A stretch of 59,027 bases of DNA from Oscillospiraceae bacterium (GTDB lineage: Bacteria > Bacillota > Clostridia > Oscillospirales > Oscillospiraceae): assembly GCA_902778285.1 (NCBI GenBank), contig CACYXC010000008.1, positions 1-59,027 of the forward strand, given 5' to 3'. The notes under the pieces are model-generated. The model did no database searches and was not told where the DNA came from. It saw nothing but the letters and a program-made list of their open reading frames with translations. Positions 33,487-41,599 of this stretch are shown one piece after another; the stretch's first letter is position 1, and every line of letters begins with the position of its first letter. Both the position numbers and the translations under genes were made by a program.

Positions 33487-34157
33487 GCTTTCCCCTCCTC
33501 GCGGCTGTTCTCGTAGGCCTCCATGATGAAATCGTGCAGGGGCATCAGGCGGGCAAAGGTATCGCACAGGCGCTGCGGCAGCGCCGGCGAAAAGAGCTCT
33601 TCGCCGAAATCGCCCGAAAACTCCGCCGTCACGTATTTGCGGTTGTACCAGCGGTTGAGATACTCCCCGCGATCGCCCTTGGGGCGCTTGTACTCCTCGC
33701 CGCGGATGTGCACGCCCGGCAGCCGCTCCGCCTGCCGCGCCAGGCGCTCGAAGCGGGCGGGGTTTGCGTCGATGGCGCGGCGGAAATGCTCCATCATGGC
33801 GGGCCGCGTGCTCCAGACGCCGAGGCCGTACAGATAACGCGCGGCATTGAGCTCAAACCAGAAGCAGGGGCCCTCGTCCCCGTCCGAGGCATAGACGGTA
33901 AACCACAGGTGGTCGTTGTAGGGGCCGCGGCCGAAGAGACGCCGCGCGTCCCGGTAGATGCGCGAGACGTGCAGGCCTAACTGCCTGTCCGGGAAACGCT
34001 CGGACATCAGCCGCCAGCAGTCCTGCGCCAGCGCGTGGAAGGGACGGTGGAGGGAGCGCTCGTACTGCTCCCTGTGCGCCTGGAACCAGGGCCGCTCGTT
34101 GTGGAAGCTCAGCTCCCACAGAAACTCGCCGGTCTCCGGTGAAAAGCCTTCAAACAT
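33483..34157 (-). CDS. DUF2461-domain protein
   Basis: A 224-residue cytoplasmic protein of the DUF2461 (TIGR02453) family. It starts FLWELSFHNERPWFQAHREQ, followed by the conserved VSRIYRDARRLFGRGPYNDH and the C-terminal LNRWYNRKYVTAEF. No biochemical role is established that I know of. It is translationally coupled to the downstream glycosyltransferase. A TTGCGA-17-TATAAT promoter lies in the divergent gap with trkA. Confidence 0.88.
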   Translation of the reverse strand: MFEGFSPETGEFLWELSFHNERPWFQAHREQYERSLHRPFHALAQDCWRLMSERFPDRQLGLHVSRIYRDARRLFGRGPYNDHLWFTVYASDGDEGPCFWFELNAARYLYGLGVWSTRPAMMEHFRRAIDANPARFERLARQAERLPGVHIRGEEYKRPKGDRGEYLNRWYNRKYVTAEFSGDFGEELFSPALPQRLCDTFARLMPLHDFIMEAYENSREEGKA

Positions 34158-34185
34158 AGCAAAACCTCTTTCTTCTTATGCTGTG

Positions 34186-34214
34186 ATTATATCCGAAGAG
34201 AAGGAATTTCGCAA
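34186..34214 (-). promoter_or_regulatory. Promoter of DUF2461-glycosyltransferase operon
   Basis: On the minus strand TTGCGA (34214-34209) and TATAAT (34191-34186) are 17 bp apart. It almost abuts the divergent trkA promoter. Confidence 0.7.
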
Positions 34215-34215
34215 C

Positions 34216-34244
34216 TGTACAATCGGGAAGCATAGTGATATAAT
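34216..34244 (+). promoter_or_regulatory. Promoter of trkA
   Basis: TGTACA (34216-34221, weak -35) and a perfect TATAAT (34239-34244), 17 bp apart, 44 bp upstream of the ATG. Confidence 0.65.
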
Positions 34245-34288
34245 ACAATATCAAATTGTGAATTTAGCGCAAACCGGAGGGAGCTCCC

Positions 34289-35644
34289 ATGAAAATCATC
34301 ATTGCCGGCGGCGGGAAGATCGGACATTCCGTCGCCTCCATCCTGGCGGATGAGGGACATGACGTCACCGTCATCGACCACAACCCCGAGCTGATCACGC
34401 AGCTGTCCAACTCGCTGGACGTGATCTGCGTCGAGGGCAGCGCCACCAGTCCCGACAGCCTGCGCGAGGCCGGCGCGGCCGAGGCGGACCTGCTGCTGGC
34501 CGCCACCCAGCACGACGAGGTCAACATGGTCTGCGGCATTTCCGCCCGCCACCTCGGCGCGCGGCACGTGATCGCGCGCATCCGCGACCCGGAGTACCTG
34601 AGCCAGAGGGCCTTCCTGAGGGAGGCGCTGGGCCTCGATCTGATCGTCAACCCCGACTTCGAGTGCGCCCGTGAGATCGCGCGCATCCTGCGCTTTCCGA
34701 GCGCCGTGCGCGTGGACACCTTCTCCAAGGGCAGCGTCGAGATTGTCGAGCATAAGGTCGCCGAGGGCAGCGTGCTCGAGGGCGTCCAGATGAGAGAGCT
34801 CGGCGCGAAGCTCGGCGTGCGCGTGCTGGTCAGCGTGGTCGAGCGCGGAGGAGAGGCCTTTATCCCCAACGGCGCTTTTACGCTGCAGGCGGGCGACCGC
34901 CTGAGCATCACCAGCACCGTGAAGGAGCTGCGCCGCTTCTTCGCCGCCGTGGGCCAGCTCAAAAAGCCGATCAAGCAGGTCATGATCGTCGGCGGCAGCC
35001 GCACCGCCGTGTATCTCAGCCGCATGCTGATGGAGAGCGGCATGTCCGTCACGGTGGTGGAGAAGGAACGCGAGCGCTGCGACCGGCTCTGCGACCTGCT
35101 GCCGGACGCGCATATCGTCTACGGCGACGCCACGCGCAGCGACGTGCTGCAGGAGGACGGCCTGAGCACGGCCGACGCCTTCGTGGCCCTGACCGGCGAG
35201 GACGGGGACAATATCGTCACCTCCATGTACGCCAGGCAGTGCGGCGTGAGCAAGATCGTCGCCAAGGTCAACCGCGAGCATTTTGCGGACATTTTGGAGG
35301 GCGCTGGGCTGGACAGCATCGTCTCGGCGCGGGATCTGATCGCCGAGCAGCTGGCCCGCTACGTGCGCGCCATGTCGAACTCCGCCGGCAGCAGCATGGA
35401 GACCCTCTACCGCCTGGCCGACGGGAGGGTCGAAGCCCTGGAATTCCGCGTGGGCGAGAACGCCGCCTGCGTCGGCAAGCCCCTGCGCGAGCTGAAGCTC
35501 AAACCCGACACCCTGATTGCGGCCGTCATCCGCGGCAGTAAGAGCATTCTGCCCGACGGCGGCACGGTCATCCAGCCCGGCGACCACGCCATCGTCGTCT
35601 CGGCGGCGGGCAAGCTCCAGACACTGGATGATATTGTATTATGA
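34289..35644 (+). CDS. trkA: Trk potassium uptake regulator TrkA
   Basis: A 451-residue peripheral membrane protein with two RCK units. The first NAD-binding site is KIIIAGGGKIGHSVASILA; the second, near residue 230, is VMIVGGSRTAVYLSRMLM. Each is followed by an RCK-C domain. It gates TrkH in response to nucleotide binding. GGAGGGAG lies upstream of the ATG. The gene ends 48 bp before trkH, and that gap is almost entirely a small MITE-like element. Confidence 0.96.
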   Translation: MKIIIAGGGKIGHSVASILADEGHDVTVIDHNPELITQLSNSLDVICVEGSATSPDSLREAGAAEADLLLAATQHDEVNMVCGISARHLGARHVIARIRDPEYLSQRAFLREALGLDLIVNPDFECAREIARILRFPSAVRVDTFSKGSVEIVEHKVAEGSVLEGVQMRELGAKLGVRVLVSVVERGGEAFIPNGAFTLQAGDRLSITSTVKELRRFFAAVGQLKKPIKQVMIVGGSRTAVYLSRMLMESGMSVTVVEKERERCDRLCDLLPDAHIVYGDATRSDVLQEDGLSTADAFVALTGEDGDNIVTSMYARQCGVSKIVAKVNREHFADILEGAGLDSIVSARDLIAEQLARYVRAMSNSAGSSMETLYRLADGRVEALEFRVGENAACVGKPLRELKLKPDTLIAAVIRGSKSILPDGGTVIQPGDHAIVVSAAGKLQTLDDIVL

Positions 35645-35692
35645 TACTATTCTGCCGGAAAGACTTGAAGGTTTTCATTGGAGGATAGTATT
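35644..35692. mobile_element. Short MITE-like element between trkA and trkH
   Basis: ATACTAT (35644-35650) and the facing GGATAGTAT (35683-35691) enclose TCTGCCGGAAAGACTTGAAG and a T-rich spacer. About 48 bp match 12585-12634 closely. The GGAGG at 35680-35684 that should serve trkH is at the element's right end. Confidence 0.65.
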
Positions 35693-37132
35693 ATGAACTA
35701 CCGAATGATCTCCCGCGTCCTGGGACTGATCCTGCTGGCGATGGCGGCGCTGATGCTGCTGCCGCTGATCGCCGGCCTGTGCTTCCATGAACGCGTAACG
35801 AACTTTATCATCACCATCGCCGCCGCGGCCGCGCTCGGGGGCCTGCTGATGCTGCCGAAGCCCCGTTCGCGCAGTCTCGTGGCGCGGGACGGCTTCGTGA
35901 TCGTGGGCTTCGGATGGATCCTGATCTCCGTGATCGGGGCCCTGCCCTTCGTCCTGAGCGGCAGCATCCCCCATTTTTACGACGCCTTTTTCGAGACGGC
36001 CTCGGGCCTGTCCACCACCGGCGCATCCGTCGTGACCGACATCCCCGCCATGCCCCGGGGCGATCTGTTTTGGCGTCTCTTCACCCACTGGATCGGCGGC
36101 ATGGGCGTGCTGGTCTTCCTCATGGCGGTGCTGCCGATGAGCGGCGAGCACTCCATGCACATCATGCGCGCCGAGGTGCCCGGCCCCAGCGTGGGCAAGC
36201 TGGTCCCCAGGGTGCGCAAGACCGCCATGACCCTGTACATGATCTACATCGCCCTGACGCTGGCGGAGGCCTTCTTCCTGCGGCTGGGCGGCATGAGCTT
36301 TTACGACGCGCTGCTGCACGCCTGCGCTACCGCAGGCACCGGCGGCTTCTCCACCAACCCCGCGAGCATCGGCGGCTTCAACAGTCTCTACATCGAGATC
36401 GTCGTCACGGTGTTCATGCTGCTCTTCGGCATCAACTTCAACCTCTACTTCCTGCTGCTGATCGGGCGCTGGAGGGAAGTGGCGAAGAATGAGGAGCTGC
36501 ACTGGTTCCTCGGCATCGTGCTCGGCTCGGTGCTGCTGCTGGCCGCGGGCATCACGAAGATCTACGGCAGCTTCGGCACCGCCCTGCGGCATGCCTTCTT
36601 CAACACCGCCACACTCATCAGCACCACCGGCTTCGGCACCGTGGACTTCACCGACTGGCCGGAGTACTGCAAGTGGATCCTGATCCTGCTGATGTTCTGC
36701 GGCGGCTGCGCCGGCAGCACCGGCGGCGGCATCAAGCTCTCGCGCCTGATGATCCTGGGCAAGGCCTCCGCCGCGGAGCTCAAGCAGATGGTGCGCCCGC
36801 GCAGCGTCGTGCGCGTGCAGATGGACGGCAAGCGCGTCGAGACCGGCACCGTCCGCGCGGCCTACCTGTTTCTGGCCGTGTATATGTTCCTGCTGCTGTT
36901 CTTCGCAGTTGTGGTCAGCTTCGACGGCTTCGACGTGGCCACCTGCTTCACGGCCTCACTCAGCTGCCTGTCGAACATCGGCCCCGGCATGACGAAGCTC
37001 ATCGGGCCCGCCGGCAGCTTTGCCGTCTTCTCCCCGCGCACCAAGGTCTTCCTGACCTTTGCGATGCTGCTGGGCAGACTGGAGATCTACCCGATCCTCG
37101 TGCTGCTCATCCCGCGCACCTGGAAGCGGTAA
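35693..37132 (+). CDS. trkH: Trk potassium transporter TrkH
   Basis: A 479-residue K+ channel-like transporter with four membrane-pore-membrane repeats. The four selectivity-filter loops are recognisable as GLSTTGASVV, ATAGTGGFST, ISTTGFGTVDF and LSNIGPGMT. It imports K+ under TrkA control. I used the ATG at 35693, which follows GGAGG at eight-base spacing; a TTG fifteen bases upstream is within the repeat and less likely. The last residues (IPRTWKR) are typical of the family. Confidence 0.96.
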   Translation: MNYRMISRVLGLILLAMAALMLLPLIAGLCFHERVTNFIITIAAAAALGGLLMLPKPRSRSLVARDGFVIVGFGWILISVIGALPFVLSGSIPHFYDAFFETASGLSTTGASVVTDIPAMPRGDLFWRLFTHWIGGMGVLVFLMAVLPMSGEHSMHIMRAEVPGPSVGKLVPRVRKTAMTLYMIYIALTLAEAFFLRLGGMSFYDALLHACATAGTGGFSTNPASIGGFNSLYIEIVVTVFMLLFGINFNLYFLLLIGRWREVAKNEELHWFLGIVLGSVLLLAAGITKIYGSFGTALRHAFFNTATLISTTGFGTVDFTDWPEYCKWILILLMFCGGCAGSTGGGIKLSRLMILGKASAAELKQMVRPRSVVRVQMDGKRVETGTVRAAYLFLAVYMFLLLFFAVVVSFDGFDVATCFTASLSCLSNIGPGMTKLIGPAGSFAVFSPRTKVFLTFAMLLGRLEIYPILVLLIPRTWKR

Positions 37133-37182
37133 AAGGCTGATCCTGTCAAACAAAATGCCGCCGGGTGCCCGGCGGCGGGACA

Positions 37183-37217
37183 GCAAGGAAAGAGGACCGG
37201 AGTGCCCTCTTTCCTGC
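37183..37217 (+). promoter_or_regulatory. Hairpin just upstream of PPOX-family gene
   Basis: GGAAAGAGG and CCTCTTTCC with flanking GC/TGC pairs around ACCGGAGTGC. It ends four bases before the GGGAGG of the next gene. It could end trkH transcription or shape translation. A second small hairpin (CCGCCGGGTGCCCGGCGG) precedes it. Confidence 0.6.
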
Positions 37218-37231
37218 AAGGGGAGGATATC

Positions 37232-37726
37232 ATGGAACCTGCGATCACGCCCGCCTTCCGCGGCATGCGCCGCTTCAAACAGCAGCTTACCGAACAGGAG
37301 TGCGTCAAAATCCTCGAAACACAGCCCCGCGGCGTGCTGGCCGTGCTGGGAGACGGGGATTACCCCTACGCCGTGCCGCTGGATCACCTGTACCGGGACG
37401 GGAAGCTCTATTTCCACGGCGCGCGGGAGGGCCACAAGCTCGACGCCGTACGCCGCCATGACAAGGTCAGCTACTGTGTCACGGACGAGGGCTTTCACCG
37501 CGAGGGGGACTGGGCGCTCACGTTCCGCAGCGTCATCGTCTTCGGCCGCATCCGGCCCATGGCGTACGACGAGCCGGGGATCGAGGAGCTGCTGCGCGCG
37601 CTGGGGAACAAGTACAACCCCGACCCCGCCGATGTGGAGCGGGAGCTGCGCGCCGCCATTGCGCGCGTGCAGCTGCTGGAGCTCACGATCGAGCACATGA
37701 GCGGCAAGCTCGTCAGGGAAGCCTGA
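37232..37726 (+). CDS. Pyridoxamine 5'-phosphate oxidase-family flavoprotein
   Basis: A 164-residue split-barrel protein resembling the NimA/PPOX-like group: RGVLAVLGDGDYPYAVPLDHLY, LYFHGAREGHKLDAVRRHDKVSYCV and a C-terminal LTIEHMSGK helix. Members bind FMN, F420 or haem and reduce small substrates such as nitro compounds; the substrate cannot be read here. GGGAGG lies five bases before the ATG at 37232. It could be the last gene after trkAH or an independent transcript. Confidence 0.88.
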   Translation: MEPAITPAFRGMRRFKQQLTEQECVKILETQPRGVLAVLGDGDYPYAVPLDHLYRDGKLYFHGAREGHKLDAVRRHDKVSYCVTDEGFHREGDWALTFRSVIVFGRIRPMAYDEPGIEELLRALGNKYNPDPADVERELRAAIARVQLLELTIEHMSGKLVREA

Positions 37727-37745
37727 TAAAAAACTGAGGTTCACA

Positions 37746-37770
37746 GCCGCCGGGAGTTTCTCCCGGCGGC
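37746..37770. terminator. Bidirectional terminator between PPOX gene and ylmC
   Basis: A perfect 10-bp stem (GCCGCCGGGA with TCCCGGCGGC) around GTTTC, between convergent genes. Confidence 0.8.
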
Positions 37771-37774
37771 ATGC

Positions 37775-38062
37775 CTATGTCAGCCCCGGAAAGCCCCGGC
37801 GCGGGCGCTTGCGGCGCGGCAGCTCCTCCTTGGCGTCGATGAGGATGATGTCCCCGCCGATGCGCACGATGCAGCCCCACGGCAGCACGAAATCGTCCTC
37901 CCGGCCCAGCAGACCGAAGAGCTTGGCGCGCCCCGGCGTGATGAGCGAGAGGAGCCGCCCCTCCGCGTGGTCGAACTCCGCGTCGAACACGTAGCCCAGC
38001 CGGTAGCCCGAGTGGATGTCGATGACCTCCTTGTAGCGCAGGTCGGAGAAAAAGCCGATCAA
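37775..38062 (-). CDS. ylmC: YlmC/YmxH-family PRC-barrel protein
   Basis: A 95-residue PRC-barrel protein of the YlmC/YmxH sporulation family: LRYKEVIDIHSGYRLGYVFD, then GRLLSLITPGR and CIVRIGGDIILID, and a basic C-terminal tail (LPRRKRPRRG). It starts at TTG (38062), six bases after a GAGGTGAT Shine-Dalgarno that sits within one arm of a strong hairpin. An ATG further upstream is in another frame. It is downstream of noc on the same strand. The exact role of the family is not settled. Confidence 0.88.
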   Translation of the reverse strand: MIGFFSDLRYKEVIDIHSGYRLGYVFDAEFDHAEGRLLSLITPGRAKLFGLLGREDDFVLPWGCIVRIGGDIILIDAKEELPRRKRPRRGFPGLT

Positions 38063-38064
38063 AA

Positions 38065-38099
38065 CACATCACCTCTATAGAATCTATGGAGGTGATGTG
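38065..38099 (-). promoter_or_regulatory. Hairpin sequestering the ylmC Shine-Dalgarno
   Basis: 16-nt arms with one mismatch around three bases. The arm nearer ylmC contains GAGGTGAT, and the other contains its complement ATCACCTC, mimicking the anti-Shine-Dalgarno of 16S rRNA. Confidence 0.75.
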
Positions 38100-38103
38100 C
38101 GTT

Positions 38104-38928
38104 TTATGTCGTCGTTTTGGTTTTCGGGATGGAGATGGTCAGGATCAGGGCCTCGTCGGTCTCCTCCCGGCGCACGCCCGCGGCGATGCCGCCCTGCTTC
38201 ATCAGCGCCAGCGCGTGATTGACGCTGTTGAGGAAGACGCGCACGTCCTTCATCACGAAGCTGCGCCGGCCCTCCGCTTTCCTCGGCGGCGGCTCGGGGG
38301 AGGCGAGCAGCGCGTCCACATAGGCGTCGGTCGCCGCCACGGTCAGGTCGTGCTCCAGAATGTAGCCCAGCGCGGCGCGGCGGCTCTCCGCGTCCGGCAG
38401 ACGCAGCAGGGCGCGGCCGTGCCGCTCGCCGAGACCGTTTTCCCGCAGAGCCTCCAGCACGTCCTCCGGCAGCTTGAGCAGCCGCAGCTTGTTGGCCACC
38501 GCGCTCTGCGAGCGCCCGACGCGCCGCGCGGCCTCCTCCTGGCTCAGGCCGAACATGCCGATCAGCTGCTGCAGGCCGCGCGCCTCCTCCAAGAAATCCA
38601 GATCCTTCCGCTGCAGATTCTCCACAAGGGCCAGCAGCCCCGCGTCCTCGAGATCCACGTCCACCACCATACAGGGCACCTCCCGCAGTCCGGCGAGCTT
38701 TGCGGCCCGCAGCCGCCGCTCTCCCGCCACCAGCTCGTATTTCCCGCCGCGCAGCCGCACCGTCAGCGGGTGCAGGACGCCGTAAAGACGGATGCTTTCG
38801 CTCAGCTCCCGCAGCGCCTCCTCGTCAAAGCGGCTGCGCGGCTGTACCGGATTCGGCAGAATGTCGTCCACGCGCAGATACAGAAGCCCGCTGCGCCGCA
38901 GGGTCGGGCGTGATCGCAGAGCCTGCAT
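38104..38928 (-). CDS. noc: ParB/Noc-family chromosome-binding protein
   Basis: A 274-residue ParB-type CTP-dependent DNA clamp. The N-terminal ParB/Srx domain has QPRSRFDEEALRELSESIR and the GERRLRAAKLAG motif, followed by the HTH LSQEEAARRVGRSQSAVANK (about 129-148) and a C-terminal dimerisation helix. No parA is adjacent, which fits Noc, the nucleoid-occlusion paralogue of Firmicutes, better than Spo0J. The assignment between the two rests on context only. GGAGGCGA precedes the ATG. No perfect parS or NBS palindrome is seen nearby. Confidence 0.85.
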   Translation of the reverse strand: MQALRSRPTLRRSGLLYLRVDDILPNPVQPRSRFDEEALRELSESIRLYGVLHPLTVRLRGGKYELVAGERRLRAAKLAGLREVPCMVVDVDLEDAGLLALVENLQRKDLDFLEEARGLQQLIGMFGLSQEEAARRVGRSQSAVANKLRLLKLPEDVLEALRENGLGERHGRALLRLPDAESRRAALGYILEHDLTVAATDAYVDALLASPEPPPRKAEGRRSFVMKDVRVFLNSVNHALALMKQGGIAAGVRREETDEALILTISIPKTKTTT

Positions 38929-39005
38929 TGTCGCTCGCCTCCTTAGCTTATTTTGTGTTTGATAGATAATATATACACCATATCTTGTGAAAAACGACGC
39001 GAAAA

Positions 39006-39034
39006 GCCGCCCGTCAAATCTGTTGACGGGCGGC
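39006..39034. terminator. Hairpin between dapF and noc
   Basis: A perfect 12-bp stem (GCCGCCCGTCAA with TTGACGGGCGGC) around ATCTG. On the minus strand it is followed by TTTTC, so it probably ends dapF transcription before noc. Confidence 0.75.
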
Positions 39035-39137
39035 GAAAAGGCCGGGATGCGAGCCGGGAATGGGCGGAAATACGGATTGCGGGGGAAGAGAGCCCATCGC
39101 CCCGCATCTCCGAAAGCTATGGGCTTGGCGCTAAGCG

Positions 39138-39953
39138 CTAAAGGCTAAGCTCTCCCGCCTCCACCACGGCCGTGGGGCCGGTGAGCAGGATATCCCGCAC
39201 GCGGTCCGCCGTCCGCGTCAGCTCGATGCGGAGGCGGCCGCCGGGCATGTCGATCTCGAGCGCTTCGCCGGGGACACGGCCGCGCAGGATGAGGCTCACG
39301 GCGATCGCGCCGCAGCCGGTGCCGCAGGAGAGCGTGAAGTCCTCCACGCCGCGCTCGAAGGTGATCGCGCGCACGCGGCCCTCATCCGTCGGGCAGGCGA
39401 AGCTGACGTTTGCGCCGCGGGGAAAGGCGGCGCAGCGCCGGAGCCGACGTCCGCGCTCGCGCAGGGCGTCGAGATCCTCGAAGGCCTCCGGCCCGACCTC
39501 CACCACCGCGTGGGGGATGCCGGGATCACCCAGTTCGACGTAGGCGCAGTCCGTACCCGCCGCCTCACGGTGCACTTCGATGACCGAGGGGTCGTTCAGG
39601 CGGACCTGATACAGCTCCTCTGTTACCCGGCGGCCCGTCACGAGGCCCGCGGTCGTCTGCACGCGGATGTTCTCCGCGTCCCGCACCAGAGCGTGCTCGA
39701 CGCCGTAGCGCGCGATACAGCGCGCGCCGTTGCCGCACATCTCGCCCAGGGAGCCGTCGCTGTTATAGAACAGCATGCCGAAATCGGCGTTTTCCGCCGG
39801 GACGAGCACGATCATCCCGTCCGCGCCGGGGCCGGTTTTCCCGTCGCAGAGCCGCAGGGCGAGGACCGAAAGATCCTCGCCCTGAAGCTCGCCGTGCAGG
39901 TTTTCCGTCAGAACGAAGGAGTTGCCCGCGCCGTGCATTTTGGTGTATCGCAT
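39138..39953 (-). CDS. dapF: Diaminopimelate epimerase
   Basis: A 271-residue cofactor-independent epimerase converting LL- to meso-diaminopimelate for lysine and peptidoglycan. The two active-site cysteines are in MCGNGARC (C73) and SCGTGCGA (C210), and the N-terminus KMHGAGNSFVL is diagnostic. The start overlaps the stop of the upstream symporter gene by one base (TAATG), so they are coupled. The pairing with an amino/dicarboxylic-acid symporter is unusual and may be incidental. Confidence 0.95.
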   Translation of the reverse strand: MRYTKMHGAGNSFVLTENLHGELQGEDLSVLALRLCDGKTGPGADGMIVLVPAENADFGMLFYNSDGSLGEMCGNGARCIARYGVEHALVRDAENIRVQTTAGLVTGRRVTEELYQVRLNDPSVIEVHREAAGTDCAYVELGDPGIPHAVVEVGPEAFEDLDALRERGRRLRRCAAFPRGANVSFACPTDEGRVRAITFERGVEDFTLSCGTGCGAIAVSLILRGRVPGEALEIDMPGGRLRIELTRTADRVRDILLTGPTAVVEAGELSL

Positions 39954-41197
39954 TACTTTTTCGCGTCAGCCTGCAGCTTCTTCTGCAGCCAGTCCTTGCC
40001 GTCGTTGAAGCGGGAGACGATGAAGGAGGCCACATAGTCGCCGGCGGCGTTGACCATGGTGGCGGGAGGATCGACCAGATCGCCGATGGCCTGCGCGATG
40101 GGGAAGGCGATGGCCAGCTGCTCCGGGAAGAACAGGGAGCAGAGCACCAGCTCGCCGGTGCCGCCGCCGCCGGGAATGCCGGACATGGCGACGGAGGAGA
40201 CCGTGGCGACCACGATGGCCAGCAGCGCGTCCTTGGAGCCGAAGTCCAGGCCGAACATGCCGAAGAGGAAGGCGACCTTGATGATCGCGCTCATGCCGGA
40301 GCCGTCCATGTTCATGGTGGCGCCCATGGGCAGCACGATATCGGTCACGTCCTTGGAGATGCCGGTGTCCTCGGAGACCTCCATGTTGGTGGGGATGGTC
40401 GCGACGCTGGAGCAGGTGCCGAAGGCGACCGCCGCGGGGCGGAACAGGTGCTGGAACATGACCTTGGCGGCGCCCTTGCCGCCGCCGAAGCGGGCGTAGA
40501 GCGGGAAGATCAGGAACATGTAGGCGAAGGACACGATGTAATAGAGGATGATCGCCCGGGCATAGCTGGAGACGAAGTCGGCGCCGTGGGCCGCGACCAG
40601 GGCGGCGAAGAAGCCGAAGAAGCCGATGGGGGCGTAGAAGCTGATGAGCTTGATGACCTTCATGAGGACGTTGGTGATCTCCTCAAGGAGCTTGGCGACC
40701 TTCGTCTCGGGCCCGCCGCACATCTGCACGCCGAAGCCGAAGAAGATGCCGGCGACGATCAGCTGCAGGATGGAGCGGCGGCTCCACAGCTCGGGGAAGT
40801 CGGGCTTGGTGAAGAAGCCGACGATCATATCGCCCGCGCTCATGGGCTCGGAGGCGCCCGGCTCAAAGGCGGGCTCGCCGGTGTAGATGGGGATGAAGCG
40901 CACCAGCACGTACATGATGACGGAGGCGATGATCGTGGTGCACATGAAAGTCAGCACCGTGGTGCCCATCAGCTTGCCCGCGCGCTTGGCGCTCTTCATG
41001 TTCGCGATGGAGGAGGAGATGGAGAAGAACACCATCGGGACCACCACGCAGAACATCATGTTGATAAACAGTGTGCCCAGAGGCTCCAGCGCACCGGCGC
41101 CGGGCCAGGCAAAGCCGACCACAATGCCCAGGACGATGCCGAGGATCATGGTGAAGAAGAACCAGTTGTTCTTCAGGAAACCGCCCTTGTTGTTCAT
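39953..41197 (-). CDS. Dicarboxylate/amino acid:cation symporter (DAACS/SLC1)
   Basis: A 414-residue secondary transporter of the GltP/GltPh fold. Recognisable are the serine-rich hairpin region with FGTCSSVATIPTNMEV, the MGATMNMDGSGM motif (NMDGT type) and the second hairpin SGIPGGGGTGELVL. It imports glutamate, aspartate, C4-dicarboxylates or serine with Na+ or H+. I used the ATG at 41197, preceded by AAGGAG; the 30 residues readable upstream have no ribosome-binding site. It lies upstream of dapF with a one-base overlap. A TATAAT on the minus strand (41238-41233) is the likely -10. Confidence 0.93.
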   Translation of the reverse strand: MNNKGGFLKNNWFFFTMILGIVLGIVVGFAWPGAGALEPLGTLFINMMFCVVVPMVFFSISSSIANMKSAKRAGKLMGTTVLTFMCTTIIASVIMYVLVRFIPIYTGEPAFEPGASEPMSAGDMIVGFFTKPDFPELWSRRSILQLIVAGIFFGFGVQMCGGPETKVAKLLEEITNVLMKVIKLISFYAPIGFFGFFAALVAAHGADFVSSYARAIILYYIVSFAYMFLIFPLYARFGGGKGAAKVMFQHLFRPAAVAFGTCSSVATIPTNMEVSEDTGISKDVTDIVLPMGATMNMDGSGMSAIIKVAFLFGMFGLDFGSKDALLAIVVATVSSVAMSGIPGGGGTGELVLCSLFFPEQLAIAFPIAQAIGDLVDPPATMVNAAGDYVASFIVSRFNDGKDWLQKKLQADAKK

Positions 41198-41599
41198 AAT
41201 CGATACGCTCCTTCTTTCAGAGTTCTGCTCCATTATATTTGCAAAGATATGCCAAGTAAATTGCAGTTTATGCTTGAAAACTTGCAAAAAGTGCTATAAT
41301 ATTATATTCATCTCGGGCTTCCCCCTCGGGGGAAGCTGTCCGCGAAGCGGACTGATGAGGGGCGTCCGTCCCTCTGAGCCGTGATGGCGGAGCGCTGTTC
41401 GGGATCAGCTTAGCCCTCCGACCAGGCTTCCCCCTCGGGGGAAGCTGTCCGCGAAGCGGACTGATGAGGGGCGTCCGTCCCTCTGAGCCGTGATGGCGGG
41501 GCGCTGTTCGAGATGAGCTTAGCCCTCCGACCGCGCTGTGCCCGGCCGCCTCCCCTTGCGGGGGAGGAAATTGTGCAGAGTTGAAGAAAGGCGGCGCCC
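41198..41599. other. 400-bp gene-free divergent stretch
   Basis: AT-rich divergent promoter region (41230-41300, TATAAT on both strands) followed by two tandem 109-bp repeats and a CCTCCCC/GGGGAGG hairpin (about 41549-41568) before the AraC-family gene. Confidence 0.7.
41316..41533 (+). repeat. Two tandem 109-bp repeats
   Basis: Units 41316-41424 and 41425-41533 differ at only a few positions. Each holds CTTCCCCCTCGGGGGAAG, then CTGTCCGCGAAGCGGACTGA and TGATGAGGGGCG. The first two motifs form hairpins. Confidence 0.9.

Noticed and set aside
38929-39137. A parS or Noc-binding site next to noc
   Set aside because: I looked for TGTTTCACGTGAAACA-like and ATTTCCCGGGAAAT-like palindromes and saw none close enough to call.
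38953-39141. 62-codon plus-strand ORF between noc and dapF
   Set aside because: No ribosome-binding site, crosses a strong hairpin, basic low-complexity product.
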